A DNA stretch of 26,181 bases from JBGTBQ01 sp041749275 (GTDB lineage Bacteria; Acidobacteriota; Blastocatellia; Pyrinomonadales; Pyrinomonadaceae). The stretch spans positions 1 through 26,181 of the forward strand of contig JBGTBQ010000407.1 of NCBI GenBank assembly GCA_041749275.1. Direction: 5' to 3'. The translations under genes and the position numbers were made by a program. Positions 6,671 to 12,836 of the stretch are shown piece by piece (positions within the stretch are counted from its first letter, which is position 1; each line of letters opens with the position of its first letter). The notes beneath the pieces are model-generated. The model was not told where the DNA came from. It saw only the letters and a list, made by a program, of their open reading frames with translations, and ran no database searches.

Positions 6671-7893
6671 CTAAGCCGCGATACTACTATGCGACGTTTC
6701 CGAGAACATTTGAATACTTACGGATTCAATGGCACGCCGACGAATGTTGCGCGCCGCGTTTTCATCAGCGTTGGCGGCATGGCCGCAACGCTGACACACA
6801 AACTCAGACTGAGAGCGACGATTGGCTTTTTCGCAATGCCCGCATTCCGCACAAGTCCGCGAGGTATAAGCCGGGTCAACCAAAGCAAGATTGACTCCGG
6901 CAAGTTGCGCCTTATACGCGATGAAGTTGCGAAGTTGCGAGAAAGCCCAACCGCTCATCTGCGCTCGCTGACTTTTCCTGAACCGTGCGCGCTCACGAAT
7001 CCCTTTGAGTGCTTCCAAAGCGATGCCGCGAGCGGTGTCTGTGGCAAGTTCAACGAGTTGTTTCGAGATGCAGTGGTTTTCGTGTTTGCGGAAATTAGCT
7101 TCCCGCGATCTAGTGCGCCGCACAGCCCGGCGAATCGCCTTCGGGCGTCTGCCTTTAGCTTTGCGTCGAGACGCGGCGTGTTGCAAAGTCTGGCGGCGCG
7201 TGTGGTAACGCCGGCGTACCTGCTCCACCGCAGCACCGGCGAAGTGTTCGCCATCACTCGTTGTTGCCAACCTCGCAACTCCCAAGTCAACGCCAACGAA
7301 GTCAGTCGCGGGAGTCGGCGACTTGTCAGGCACATCAACGGTCACAAGCAAGAACCACTTACCATCTTTACGCAACACCAAGTCACATTGCCCTTTGGCA
7401 TTCGTAAAGCGTTCCGCTTGGTACTTGCCCATCACGAACGGGACAATCACGCGACCTTGCAAGGTCAACAGACTCACGCGGTCAATGCCTTTGAAACTCA
7501 TCATCCTTTGGTCAAAGGGCATCGAAGCGTGTTTGCGAAAGCGCGGCGATTTATTCTTATCGCGCTTGTAGGCTTCGCATACTTGCGCGATGCAGCGCAC
7601 CGTCATCTGCGCCGACAATCCGAACTTCTCACGCACTTCCTTGTAGAAAAGTTTCTGCAATTCAATCTTATTGGCGGTGCGAAGTTCAAAGGCTTTCCCT
7701 GCCAACCACGACGCAGCTTCATTGAAGCGGGCAAGCGTTTCACGCAAGGCAACGGCTTGGCTTGCATCCGGCAACAACTGAATTTGCAGCGTCAACTTCA
7801 TAGGCGGATTATATCACTCACTGAATTTGACGCAAGTTGTAATATAGCGGCATTCGCCGCTTCAAAATTCCTCCCCATGCCTGAAGGCACGGG
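6638..7893 (-). mobile_element. tnpB-only IS200/IS605-type element (IS1341-like)
   Basis: A single intact tnpB gene lies between two subterminal hairpins typical of IS200/IS605 ends. On the right (3' of tnpB), 6638-6658 folds with CGAAT/ATTCG and CCCC/GGGG separated by a bulge. On the left, 7874-7893 folds as CCCGTGCC/GGCATGGG with loop TTCA. No tnpA (Y1 or serine transposase) is present in the window, so the element would depend on a transposase elsewhere or be stationary. In studied elements the noncoding guide RNA overlaps the end of tnpB and the right end; by analogy it would lie around 6640-6850. Exact boundaries were not determined. Confidence 0.8.
6671..7801 (-). CDS. tnpB: RNA-guided endonuclease TnpB family protein
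   Basis: This 376-residue protein is TnpB, the RNA-guided DNA nuclease related to Cas12 and encoded by IS200/IS605 elements. The RuvC-like catalytic residues are all present: Asp172 in VGVDLGVARL, Glu263 in IALEALKGIRER and Asp346 in NADENAARNI. Between the last two is a four-cysteine zinc ribbon (Cys317, Cys320, Cys336, Cys339). The N-terminal part carries the family's helical and wedge regions (LPDASQAVALRETLARFNEAASWL is cut short here as LPDASQAVALRETLARF). Length is usual for the family (350-400). With no frameshift and all key residues in place it looks functional. The start is the ATG at the family's usual MKLTLQIQL beginning. Confidence 0.95.
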   Translation of the reverse strand: MKLTLQIQLLPDASQAVALRETLARFNEAASWLAGKAFELRTANKIELQKLFYKEVREKFGLSAQMTVRCIAQVCEAYKRDKNKSPRFRKHASMPFDQRMMSFKGIDRVSLLTLQGRVIVPFVMGKYQAERFTNAKGQCDLVLRKDGKWFLLVTVDVPDKSPTPATDFVGVDLGVARLATTSDGEHFAGAAVEQVRRRYHTRRQTLQHAASRRKAKGRRPKAIRRAVRRTRSREANFRKHENHCISKQLVELATDTARGIALEALKGIRERARFRKSQRAQMSGWAFSQLRNFIAYKAQLAGVNLALVDPAYTSRTCAECGHCEKANRRSQSEFVCQRCGHAANADENAARNIRRRAIESVSIQMFSETSHSSIAA

Positions 7894-8147
7894 CTTCCTT
7901 TTGAGGGCTTGGTGAAAAGATTAAGCTGGCGCGGCGCAAACGTCGAACGCACGTTTCGCCGTGATGGCTTGGCTAAATCAGTCCTGAAGAGATTGGAACA
8001 GCGGCAGAAAAAGATGATCCACTAATCCACACGAAAATTCACGAACACTCACGAATGGTCGGTGTGGGTTGGTGCGTGTCGTTTCGTGTCGTTTCGTGTG
8101 GATTAGTGGATGAGTCTTTCCTCTCTTCCCATCTCACAAGTTTCGAT
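7802..8147. other. Spacer with IS left end and a long inverted repeat
   Basis: There is no gene here. It contains the promoter side and left-end hairpin of the tnpB element (7874-7893) and the 20-bp inverted repeat at 8017-8111. The rest (7915-8015) shows nothing recognisable. Confidence 0.6.
8017..8111. repeat. Inverted repeat with 20-bp perfect arms
   Basis: The arms at 8017-8036 and 8092-8111 (ATCCACTAATCCACACGAAA and its reverse complement) are identical. Pairing continues inwards imperfectly through several CACGAA / TTCGTG units, so the whole 95 bases could fold into one long hairpin. It lies between the tnpB left end and the end of the small membrane-protein gene. A weaker structure with the same CACGAA units is at about 20159-20206. 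This looks like a dispersed palindromic repeat. Confidence 0.7.
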
Positions 8148-8516
8148 TTAGGAAAAAAGACCGAGCACGCGCTCCGGGAGGTGTGAAATCAGTGCGATGA
8201 AGGTGTCGGACGGATGATACCCAAGCGCCGAGATGCCGGTGGCGGCGTGCACCATCATCAGCGTGAGATAGAGGCCGAGTGCGAAGTTCAGGCCACGGCG
8301 CGCCATGGCGAGGCTTGAGAAGCGGTAAAGTGTATAGGCCACCAGCGCCCCGACCGTCAGTTTCGTCAACAGGAAAGGGGCGTTGCCCGCGTCGAGCAGA
8401 TACGCCATCAGGGCGTTGCCTTCGGTCGCGTGCCCGGCGCGCACCCAGACAATCGTCAGTTGTGCGTCCAGCCAGTTTAAAACGAAAAGTAGCAGGCACT
8501 TCGTAAAGGTGCTCAT
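8148..8516 (-). CDS. Small membrane protein, DUF5658-like
   Basis: This 122-residue protein has about four hydrophobic helices. The N-terminal pattern LNWLDAQLTIVWVRAGHATEGNALMAYLL matches the DUF5658 type only in its parts (LNWLDAQLT, then EGNALMAYLL); members have an Asn/Asp in the first helix and a conserved Glu-Gly-Asn before the second. The role is unknown. GGAG 11-12 bases before the ATG supports the start. The upstream region forms two overlapping hairpins (8546-8606). Other frames across the same bases are open but lack a membrane-protein pattern or a start signal. Confidence 0.65.
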   Translation of the reverse strand: MSTFTKCLLLFVLNWLDAQLTIVWVRAGHATEGNALMAYLLDAGNAPFLLTKLTVGALVAYTLYRFSSLAMARRGLNFALGLYLTLMMVHAATGISALGYHPSDTFIALISHLPERVLGLFS

Positions 8517-8545
8517 CGAGGCTCTCGCTCCTTCAGGGCCAACTT

Positions 8546-8606
8546 CGTTTAACTACCGTCTTAAACGACTGAACCCCCAGCTTGGAGACTGGGGGTTCGC
8601 TCGTTT
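8546..8606 (-). promoter_or_regulatory. Two overlapping hairpins upstream of the small membrane-protein gene
   Basis: The strong hairpin has GAACCCCCAG (8571-8580) paired with CTGGGGGTTC (8589-8598), extended by AAACGA (8563-8568) with TCGTTT (8601-8606) across a 2x2 internal loop. A second one pairs CGTTTAA (8546-8552) with TTAAACG (8561-8567). The bases 8563-8567 belong to both, so the full versions exclude each other. It may be a leader switch, an IS200/IS605-like solo end, or a terminator. The right side ends in a T-run on the plus strand, but no plus-strand gene is upstream. Confidence 0.45.
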
Positions 8607-8711
8607 TTGCACCAACGGAAGAAACACTAACTCGCTTGTCCTGAACTAAAGTCGGAATGGGCAATGATTTCCGGAAAGAAGCGATGAGCGTTGAGTGACG
8701 AATAATGATAA

Positions 8712-8924
8712 GAGCGTGTCTAAAAAGTCAGCTTGGAGTCAGCTCCGTGAGGAGCGGAATGTTTATAGCACGCGCCGCTCTCCCCTTGTTCTTTCAAGCC
8801 CCGGAGGGGCGGCAGCGCCTCACATGTTGCTCCTCACGGAGCTTCAGCGACCTCGTGTCACGCGATGGGCTATAAACATTCCGCTCCTCACGGAGCTTCG
8901 GCACATGGCTTTTTGGACACGCTC
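8712..8924. mobile_element. 213-bp MITE-like element with TAA target duplication
   Basis: The element starts with GAGCGTGTC and ends with GACACGCTC and is flanked on both sides by TAA (8709-8711 and 8925-8927), a 3-bp target duplication as made by some IS5-group transposases. The terminal repeats continue as CTAAAAAG / CTTTTTGG. Inside is a second perfect 29-bp inverted repeat (8741-8769 and 8869-8897), and the unit GCTCCTCACGGAGC occurs again near 8830. It has no ORF, so it needs a transposase encoded elsewhere. Confidence 0.75.
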
Positions 8925-8972
8925 TAAGTGAAAAACTTCTCTTTCCCTCGTCAATCATTACTCATCGGCGCT

Positions 8973-9398
8973 TTAGTTCGTGCTGATGCCTTTCTGCTTA
9001 ATCAGGGCGTAGAGCGACTCGATGTCGGCGGGGACGCCCGCGGTCAGATTCTCGGCGCCGGTCGCGGTGACGAGCACGGAGTCTTCGAGGCGCATGTGAA
9101 TCTTCTTGTCGCGGAATTCGAGCAGCGGCTCGACGTTGAAGACGACGCCGGCCTGAAGCGGCGCGTCCGGCTCCGGCGGGCTGACATCGTGTACGGAGAG
9201 GCCGAACTTCACGGCGTGGACGTGCTGCTCGTCGGCGAAGACGACGGCCACGCCCTCCGCGATCTGCTCGAAGAGCTTGGCGCGGCGCGCGGCGAACTCC
9301 TCCTTGTTGAATCCATTGGCGTGAGCGAGGGAAGCGAAGGAGAGAGAGAAAACGAGCGCGAGAACGACTCGGAGGCTCACGGTTCGTGCATGGCGCAT
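8973..9398 (-). pseudogene. Internally deleted Xaa-Pro aminopeptidase (M24B) gene
   Basis: The 141-codon frame starts with a Sec signal peptide (residues 1-27, cleavage after AHA) and then the opening of the aminopeptidase-P N-terminal domain (FNKEEFAARRAKLFEQIAEG). At about residue 57 it jumps straight to the last part of the M24 catalytic domain: SVHDVSPPEP with His70, VFNVEP with Glu90, and HMRLEDSVLVT with Glu105, ending as usual with ENLTAG and a final helix. Full-length members have about 400-480 residues, so roughly 300 central residues are missing, including both metal-binding aspartates. It cannot be an active peptidase. The frame is intact and AGAGGAG lies about 8 bases before the ATG, so a short exported protein may still be made. 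Confidence 0.75.
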
Positions 9399-9614
9399 GA
9401 GCGATTGCTCCTCTGTAAATGGGAATCGAGCTAATGAAAACTTGAGATCGTGTGTAACTTGGCACGCACAAATTAGCACGATTCACGCCGGCGCGGCAGC
9501 ACATTTGACGCGGGCCGGGAAACTGTAAAAAGAACGAAAATATGGACGTGGAGAGCGAGGGATGAAAATGCGCCGCCGGCCTCGCGCCGAAAACCGAGGG
9601 GCGCGACCGGGTGG

Positions 9615-9642
9615 TTGCGTTGCCGATGGTGAAGCGTATGAT
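9615..9642 (+). promoter_or_regulatory. Possible promoter of prmC
   Basis: TTGCGT (9615-9620) and TATGAT (9637-9642) are 16 bases apart and lie 40 bases before the proposed prmC start. The match is moderate. Confidence 0.35.
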
Positions 9643-9682
9643 GTCGCACGGCGCGAGCGTGAAGCCGCGCCCCGCGAGACGC

Positions 9683-10570
9683 ATGACAGGCGAGCAAAGA
9701 GAAGAACTAACTATCCGCCGGGCGTTGGCGGAAGGGGCCGACGTGCTGCACGCGGGCGGCGTCGCCTCCGCGCGGCGCGACGCCAACTTGCTTCTCATGC
9801 ACGTCATGGGGCGCGACCGCGCATACCTGCTCACGCACGACGACGAAAGGCTCGCTCTTGAAACTCTCACGCGGTTCCGCCAGTCGGTCGCGCGCCGCTC
9901 AAGCGGAGAGCCTTTGCAATACATTACGGGGCGGCAGGAGTTCTACGGCCTTGAATTCGAGGTCACGCCGGACGTGCTGATTCCGCGCCCCGAAACCGAG
10001 CTGCTCGTCGAGGCGGCGCTCGATCTTTTGCGCGACTCAAGCGCGCCTCTCATCTGCGACGTGGGCACTGGTTCGGGCTGTATCCCCATCGCGCTGCTCC
10101 GCGAACGCGGCGACGCCCGCGCACATGCCTTAGACATCTCCGCCCCGGCGCTCGGCGTGGCCGCGCGCAACGCCGAGCGCCACGGCGTCGCGGAGCGCCT
10201 GACGCTTGTCCCCTCCGACTGCTTCGACGCACTCCGCATGGATGAACATAAAGACACGCGCTTTCGCATGATCGTTTCCAACCCGCCATACGTCGCGGAG
10301 CGGGACATCGTAGTGCTCCAGCGCGAGGTGCGCGACCACGAGCCGCACGTCGCGCTTACGCCCGGCGGCGACGGCCTCGGCATCATCCAACGCCTCATCA
10401 CTGAGTCGCCAGACTTCCTCGCGCCCGGCGGCCACCTCCTCTTAGAGATCGGCTTCGACCAACACGAAGCAGTCGCGGAATTGATTGACCCGCGCGTCTG
10501 GACGCTGCTCGACATCCGCCCAGACCTGCAAGGCATTCCCCGCACGGTCAAGCTCCGTCTCGTTAGGTAG
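9683..10570 (+). CDS. prmC: Peptide chain release factor N5-glutamine methyltransferase
   Basis: PrmC uses S-adenosylmethionine to methylate the glutamine of the GGQ motif of release factors RF1 and RF2, which speeds termination. The N-terminal helical domain (residues 1-75) reads TIRRALAEGADVLHAGGV and ARRDANLLLMHVMGRDR. Then come the linker GEPLQYITGRQEFYG and PRPETELLVE, the SAM-binding loop DVGTGSGCIPIAL (from Asp126) and the catalytic NPPY (200-203) that recognises the glutamine amide. Length is 295 residues with start at ATG 9683, which matches the family beginning; upstream in-frame ATGs would add a tail unlike the family. The closing VKLRLV is typical. In many bacteria prmC follows prfA; here prfA is absent and murA follows. 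Confidence 0.93.
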   Translation: MTGEQREELTIRRALAEGADVLHAGGVASARRDANLLLMHVMGRDRAYLLTHDDERLALETLTRFRQSVARRSSGEPLQYITGRQEFYGLEFEVTPDVLIPRPETELLVEAALDLLRDSSAPLICDVGTGSGCIPIALLRERGDARAHALDISAPALGVAARNAERHGVAERLTLVPSDCFDALRMDEHKDTRFRMIVSNPPYVAERDIVVLQREVRDHEPHVALTPGGDGLGIIQRLITESPDFLAPGGHLLLEIGFDQHEAVAELIDPRVWTLLDIRPDLQGIPRTVKLRLVR

Positions 10571-10591
10571 CCCGCCGCGCGAGCCGCGTGC

Positions 10592-10597
10592 TAAAAT
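10592..10597 (+). promoter_or_regulatory. Possible -10 element for murA
   Basis: A TAAAAT hexamer lies between the end of prmC and the inverted repeat. If used, transcription would begin just before 10615 and the murA leader would contain the whole repeat. No clear -35 was seen. Confidence 0.35.
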
Positions 10598-10614
10598 CCG
10601 CGAAAAATAGCCGT

Positions 10615-10710
10615 CAGCAGTCAGCCATCAGCGGTCAGCTTTCAGACTTGGCCGACCTCGGCGTTGGCCGGCAAGAAGGCATAAAGCTGACCGCTGATGG
10701 CTGACTGCTG
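10615..10710. repeat. 28-bp perfect inverted repeat in the murA leader
   Basis: The arms 10615-10642 and 10683-10710 are exact reverse complements, made of short alternating units (CAGTCAGCCATCAGCGGTCA and its complement). The 40-base spacer has a second small GC-rich palindrome (TTGGCCG and CGTTGGCCGG). The right arm ends 10 bases before the murA start codon, leaving little room for a ribosome site. Confidence 0.85.
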
Positions 10711-10720
10711 AAAGCTTTTT

Positions 10721-12049
10721 ATGGACAAATTTCGTATCATTGGTGGGCGCGCGTTGAGCGGGCGCGTTACGATCAGCGGCGCGAAGAATTCGGCGCTGCC
10801 GTGCATGGCGGCGGCGTTGCTGACGGGCGAGACCGTCACGCTGCACAACGTGCCTTACGTGCGCGACTGCCTGACGCAGCGGCGGTTGCTCGAAGACGTG
10901 GGCGCGACGGTGCTCGTGCCGGATTTGCGGACGCACAAGATCACGGCCTCGAACATCGAGTTGTTCGAGGCGCCATACGAGTTGGTGAAGACGATGCGCG
11001 CGTCGGTGCTCGTGTTGGGGCCGCTGCTGGCGCGTTTCGGCAAGGCGAAAGTATCTTTGCCGGGCGGGTGCGCCATCGGGACGAGACCGATTGACTTACA
11101 CCTCGAAGCGTTGAAGCTGCTCGGCGCGCAGGTGAGTCTGGAGTCGGGCTACGTCGTGGCGCGCGCGCCGGGAGGCGGGCGTTTGAAGGGCGGAGCAGTC
11201 AACTTCGGCAAGGTGACGGTGACGGGCACGGAGAACGTGCTGATGGCCGCTGCGCTCGCCGAAGGCGAGACCGTCATCAACAACGCGGCGCGCGAGCCGG
11301 AAATCAGCGACCTCGCGGAACTCCTGAACCGTATGGGCGCGCGCGTGCGCGGCGCGGGCACGCCGACGATCACGATTGAAGGCGTCGAATCTTTGGGCGG
11401 CGCGGAGCACACGATCATCCCCGACCGCATCGAGACCGGCACCTTCCTCGTCGCCGCCGCGATTACGGGCGGGGAACTCGAAGTCAAAGACTGTCGCCCC
11501 GAACACTCGGCCATCGTCATCGCCCGCCTGCGCGAAGCGGGCGTCGAAATCGAAGAGGTCAACCAGAGCACGCTGCGCGTCCGCCGCTCGCCGCAAGGAC
11601 TGGTGGCGCGCGACGTGGAGACCGAGCCGCACCCGTGCTTTCCCACCGACATGCAGGCGCAGTACATGGCCCTGATGACACAGGCCCACGGGCGCGCGGT
11701 CATCAAAGAGACGATCTTCGAGAACCGCTTCATGCACGCCTCCGAGATGCAGCGCATGGGTGCGAACATACAGATCGAAGGCAACACCGCCATCGTCGAA
11801 GGCCCAACCAAACTCATGGGCGCGCGCGTGCAGGCTTCGGACTTGCGCGCCTCGGCTTGCCTTGTCCTCGCCGGCCTCGCCGCCGAAGGCGAGACCATCA
11901 TTGACCGCGTCTACCACATAGACCGCGGCTACGAGAAGATCGAGGATAAGCTCCGCTCAGTCGGCGCGCGCATCGAACGCCTGCGCGATTCCGTGACCGC
12001 GCAGTTGCCGCCGGTCGAGACAATCGCAAATGCAGAGATTAGAGGTTAG
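10721..12049 (+). CDS. murA: UDP-N-acetylglucosamine 1-carboxyvinyltransferase
   Basis: MurA transfers enolpyruvate from PEP to UDP-GlcNAc, the first committed step of peptidoglycan synthesis, in the cytoplasm. The protein has 442 residues, slightly more than the usual 415-430. Key parts are the opening FRIIGGRALSGRVTISGAKN with the catalytic lysine (Lys22), TMRASVLVLGPLLARFG, and the loop LPGGCAIGTRPIDLHL with Cys117, the PEP-binding residue attacked by fosfomycin; its presence predicts sensitivity. Later parts include FPTDMQAQYMALM and ENRFMHASEMQRMGA. The last residues (NAEIRG) come from a repeat-like stretch. The start has no good Shine-Dalgarno sequence and follows a strong palindrome. 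Confidence 0.96.
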   Translation: MDKFRIIGGRALSGRVTISGAKNSALPCMAAALLTGETVTLHNVPYVRDCLTQRRLLEDVGATVLVPDLRTHKITASNIELFEAPYELVKTMRASVLVLGPLLARFGKAKVSLPGGCAIGTRPIDLHLEALKLLGAQVSLESGYVVARAPGGGRLKGGAVNFGKVTVTGTENVLMAAALAEGETVINNAAREPEISDLAELLNRMGARVRGAGTPTITIEGVESLGGAEHTIIPDRIETGTFLVAAAITGGELEVKDCRPEHSAIVIARLREAGVEIEEVNQSTLRVRRSPQGLVARDVETEPHPCFPTDMQAQYMALMTQAHGRAVIKETIFENRFMHASEMQRMGANIQIEGNTAIVEGPTKLMGARVQASDLRASACLVLAGLAAEGETIIDRVYHIDRGYEKIEDKLRSVGARIERLRDSVTAQLPPVETIANAEIRG

Positions 12050-12080
12050 AGGTCAGTAAAAGCCTCATCACTTAACCTCT
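12041..12080. repeat. Small inverted repeat at the end of murA
   Basis: AGAGGTTAG at the murA stop and CTTAACCTCT at 12071-12080 can pair, and a T-run follows (12088-12092) just before the HIT gene. It could be a weak terminator or an inserted repeat that gives murA its last codons and stop. Confidence 0.35.
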
Positions 12081-12092
12081 GGGTTAATTTTT

Positions 12093-12443
12093 ATGGCTGA
12101 ACAAAACTGCCTCTTCTGCAAAATCGTCGCGGGTGAGATTCCCGCCGAGAAAGTCTACGAGGATGAAGCGGCGGTCGCGTTCCGCGACATCAACCCGCAG
12201 GCTCCCGTCCACGTGCTCATCATTCCGCGCACGCACATCGCGTCGCTCGCTGAGGCAGGGGAGGCCGACGAGTCGAAGCTCGGTCAGCTCCTTCTCGCTG
12301 CCGCGCGCGTCGCGTATCAGGAGGGGCTGGCGGAGGGCGGCTATCGCACCGTCATCAACACGGGCGCGGGCGCGGGCCAGTCCGTCTTTCACATCCATCT
12401 CCACGTACTCGGCGGGCGTCCTCTCGCGTGGCCGCCGGGCTGA
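12093..12443 (+). CDS. HIT family (HINT-like) nucleotide hydrolase
   Basis: This 116-residue protein is a HINT-type member of the histidine-triad superfamily, which hydrolyses purine nucleoside phosphoramidates in the cytoplasm. The start CLFCKIVAGEIPAEKVYED is characteristic, with a CxxC pair at residues 6-9 that often binds zinc. RDINPQAPVHVLIIPRTHI follows, and the active-site triad His100-x-His102-x-His104 lies in HIHLHVLGGRP. Length is standard (110-120). The ATG comes 43 bases after murA with TTAATTTTT in front and no clear ribosome site. Its physiological substrate in bacteria is not well defined. Confidence 0.93.
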   Translation: MAEQNCLFCKIVAGEIPAEKVYEDEAAVAFRDINPQAPVHVLIIPRTHIASLAEAGEADESKLGQLLLAAARVAYQEGLAEGGYRTVINTGAGAGQSVFHIHLHVLGGRPLAWPPG

Positions 12444-12484
12444 TTGAGACCGGGACACAAGCGCCGGCAAAGAGATTTATCCTC

Positions 12485-12517
12485 CGTTGAGAGGCGGGCA
12501 TCGCCCGCCTCTCAACG
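12485..12517. repeat. REP-like hairpin with GAGGCGGGC arms
   Basis: CGTTGAGAGGCGGGC (12485-12499) and its exact reverse complement (12503-12517) enclose the loop ATC. The same core, GAGGCGGGC with a short AT spacer and GCCCGCC, occurs twice at 15515-15583. It stands 42 bases after the HIT stop and could also end transcription, although no T-run follows. Confidence 0.75.
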
Positions 12518-12596
12518 TAACCAATAAAACTCTCGCCTGCCGCACGCATTGATTGTGTGCCCAAGGTCATTCAGTTCTCGGAGTAATGCCAATTAA

Positions 12597-12749
12597 ATTA
12601 TCGTCAGAGATGGCAAGGGCGAAAAAGACCGCCGCGCGATCCTGCCGCAAACCCTTGTCGAACCTCTCCGCCTCCAACTCGCGCGCGCAAAGCTGCAACA
12701 CGAGGAAGACTTGCGGCGCGGCGTCAAAAGCCCGCTCGACACGCGCTGA
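12597..12749 (+). pseudogene. Remnant of an integron-type tyrosine recombinase (IntI-like)
   Basis: About 50 codons in one frame, between an upstream stop at 12594 and a stop at 12747, read VRDGKGEKDRRAILP followed by QTLVEPLRLQLARAKL and QHEEDLRRG. This matches the central catalytic part of integron integrases: the VRDGKGGKDR beta-hairpin with the catalytic lysine, LP, then the helix and the HxxDL stretch at the start of the IntI-specific insert. The N-terminal arm, the first catalytic Arg, the HxxR box and the nucleophilic Tyr are all missing. No attI, attC or cassette was found nearby, so this is a fossil. Confidence 0.72.
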
Positions 12750-12836
12750 ACGGCGCGGCTCTTTCGGACTTTCGCGCCCCTTCGGTTTATACTCTCTCCT
12801 TAATCCAATCCGCATTCATCCGCCAGAGGAGAAAGT

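Larger units (their letters stand above)
8517..8972. other. 456-base spacer filled by a structured leader and a MITE
   Basis: There is no gene. From left to right it holds the structured leader of the small membrane-protein gene (8546-8606), about 100 bases without recognisable signals, the 213-bp MITE at 8712-8924, and 48 bases before the end of the aminopeptidase remnant. Confidence 0.6.
12444..12836. other. 393-base spacer with a hairpin, an integrase fossil and a promoter region
   Basis: There is no intact gene. It holds the 15-bp hairpin at 12485-12517, the integrase remnant at 12597-12749, and a possible -10 (TATACT, 12788-12793) before the dehydratase gene, whose ribosome site AGAGGAGAAAG is excellent. 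The -35 is unclear. Confidence 0.6.

Noticed and set aside
8741..8897. CRISPR array from the repeated GCTCCTCACGGAGC units
   Set aside because: There are only three units, in mixed orientation and at unequal distances, all inside a MITE; no cas genes.
9473..9697. Small minus-strand frame upstream of the aminopeptidase remnant
   Set aside because: No start signal, no domain, and it overlaps the prmC promoter region.
10615..10720. Riboswitch in the murA leader
   Set aside because: It is a simple perfect palindrome of short units, without the multi-helix core of any riboswitch class I know.
11096..11917. Long antisense frames in murA, and similar ones in the dehydratase gene (13356-14282)
   Set aside because: They are shadows of highly conserved genes in GC-rich DNA without start signals.
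12485..12517. attC site near the integrase fossil
   Set aside because: The hairpin begins with GTT and ends with AAC, the opposite of attC core sites, is perfectly paired without extrahelical bases, and the same unit recurs far from the fossil.
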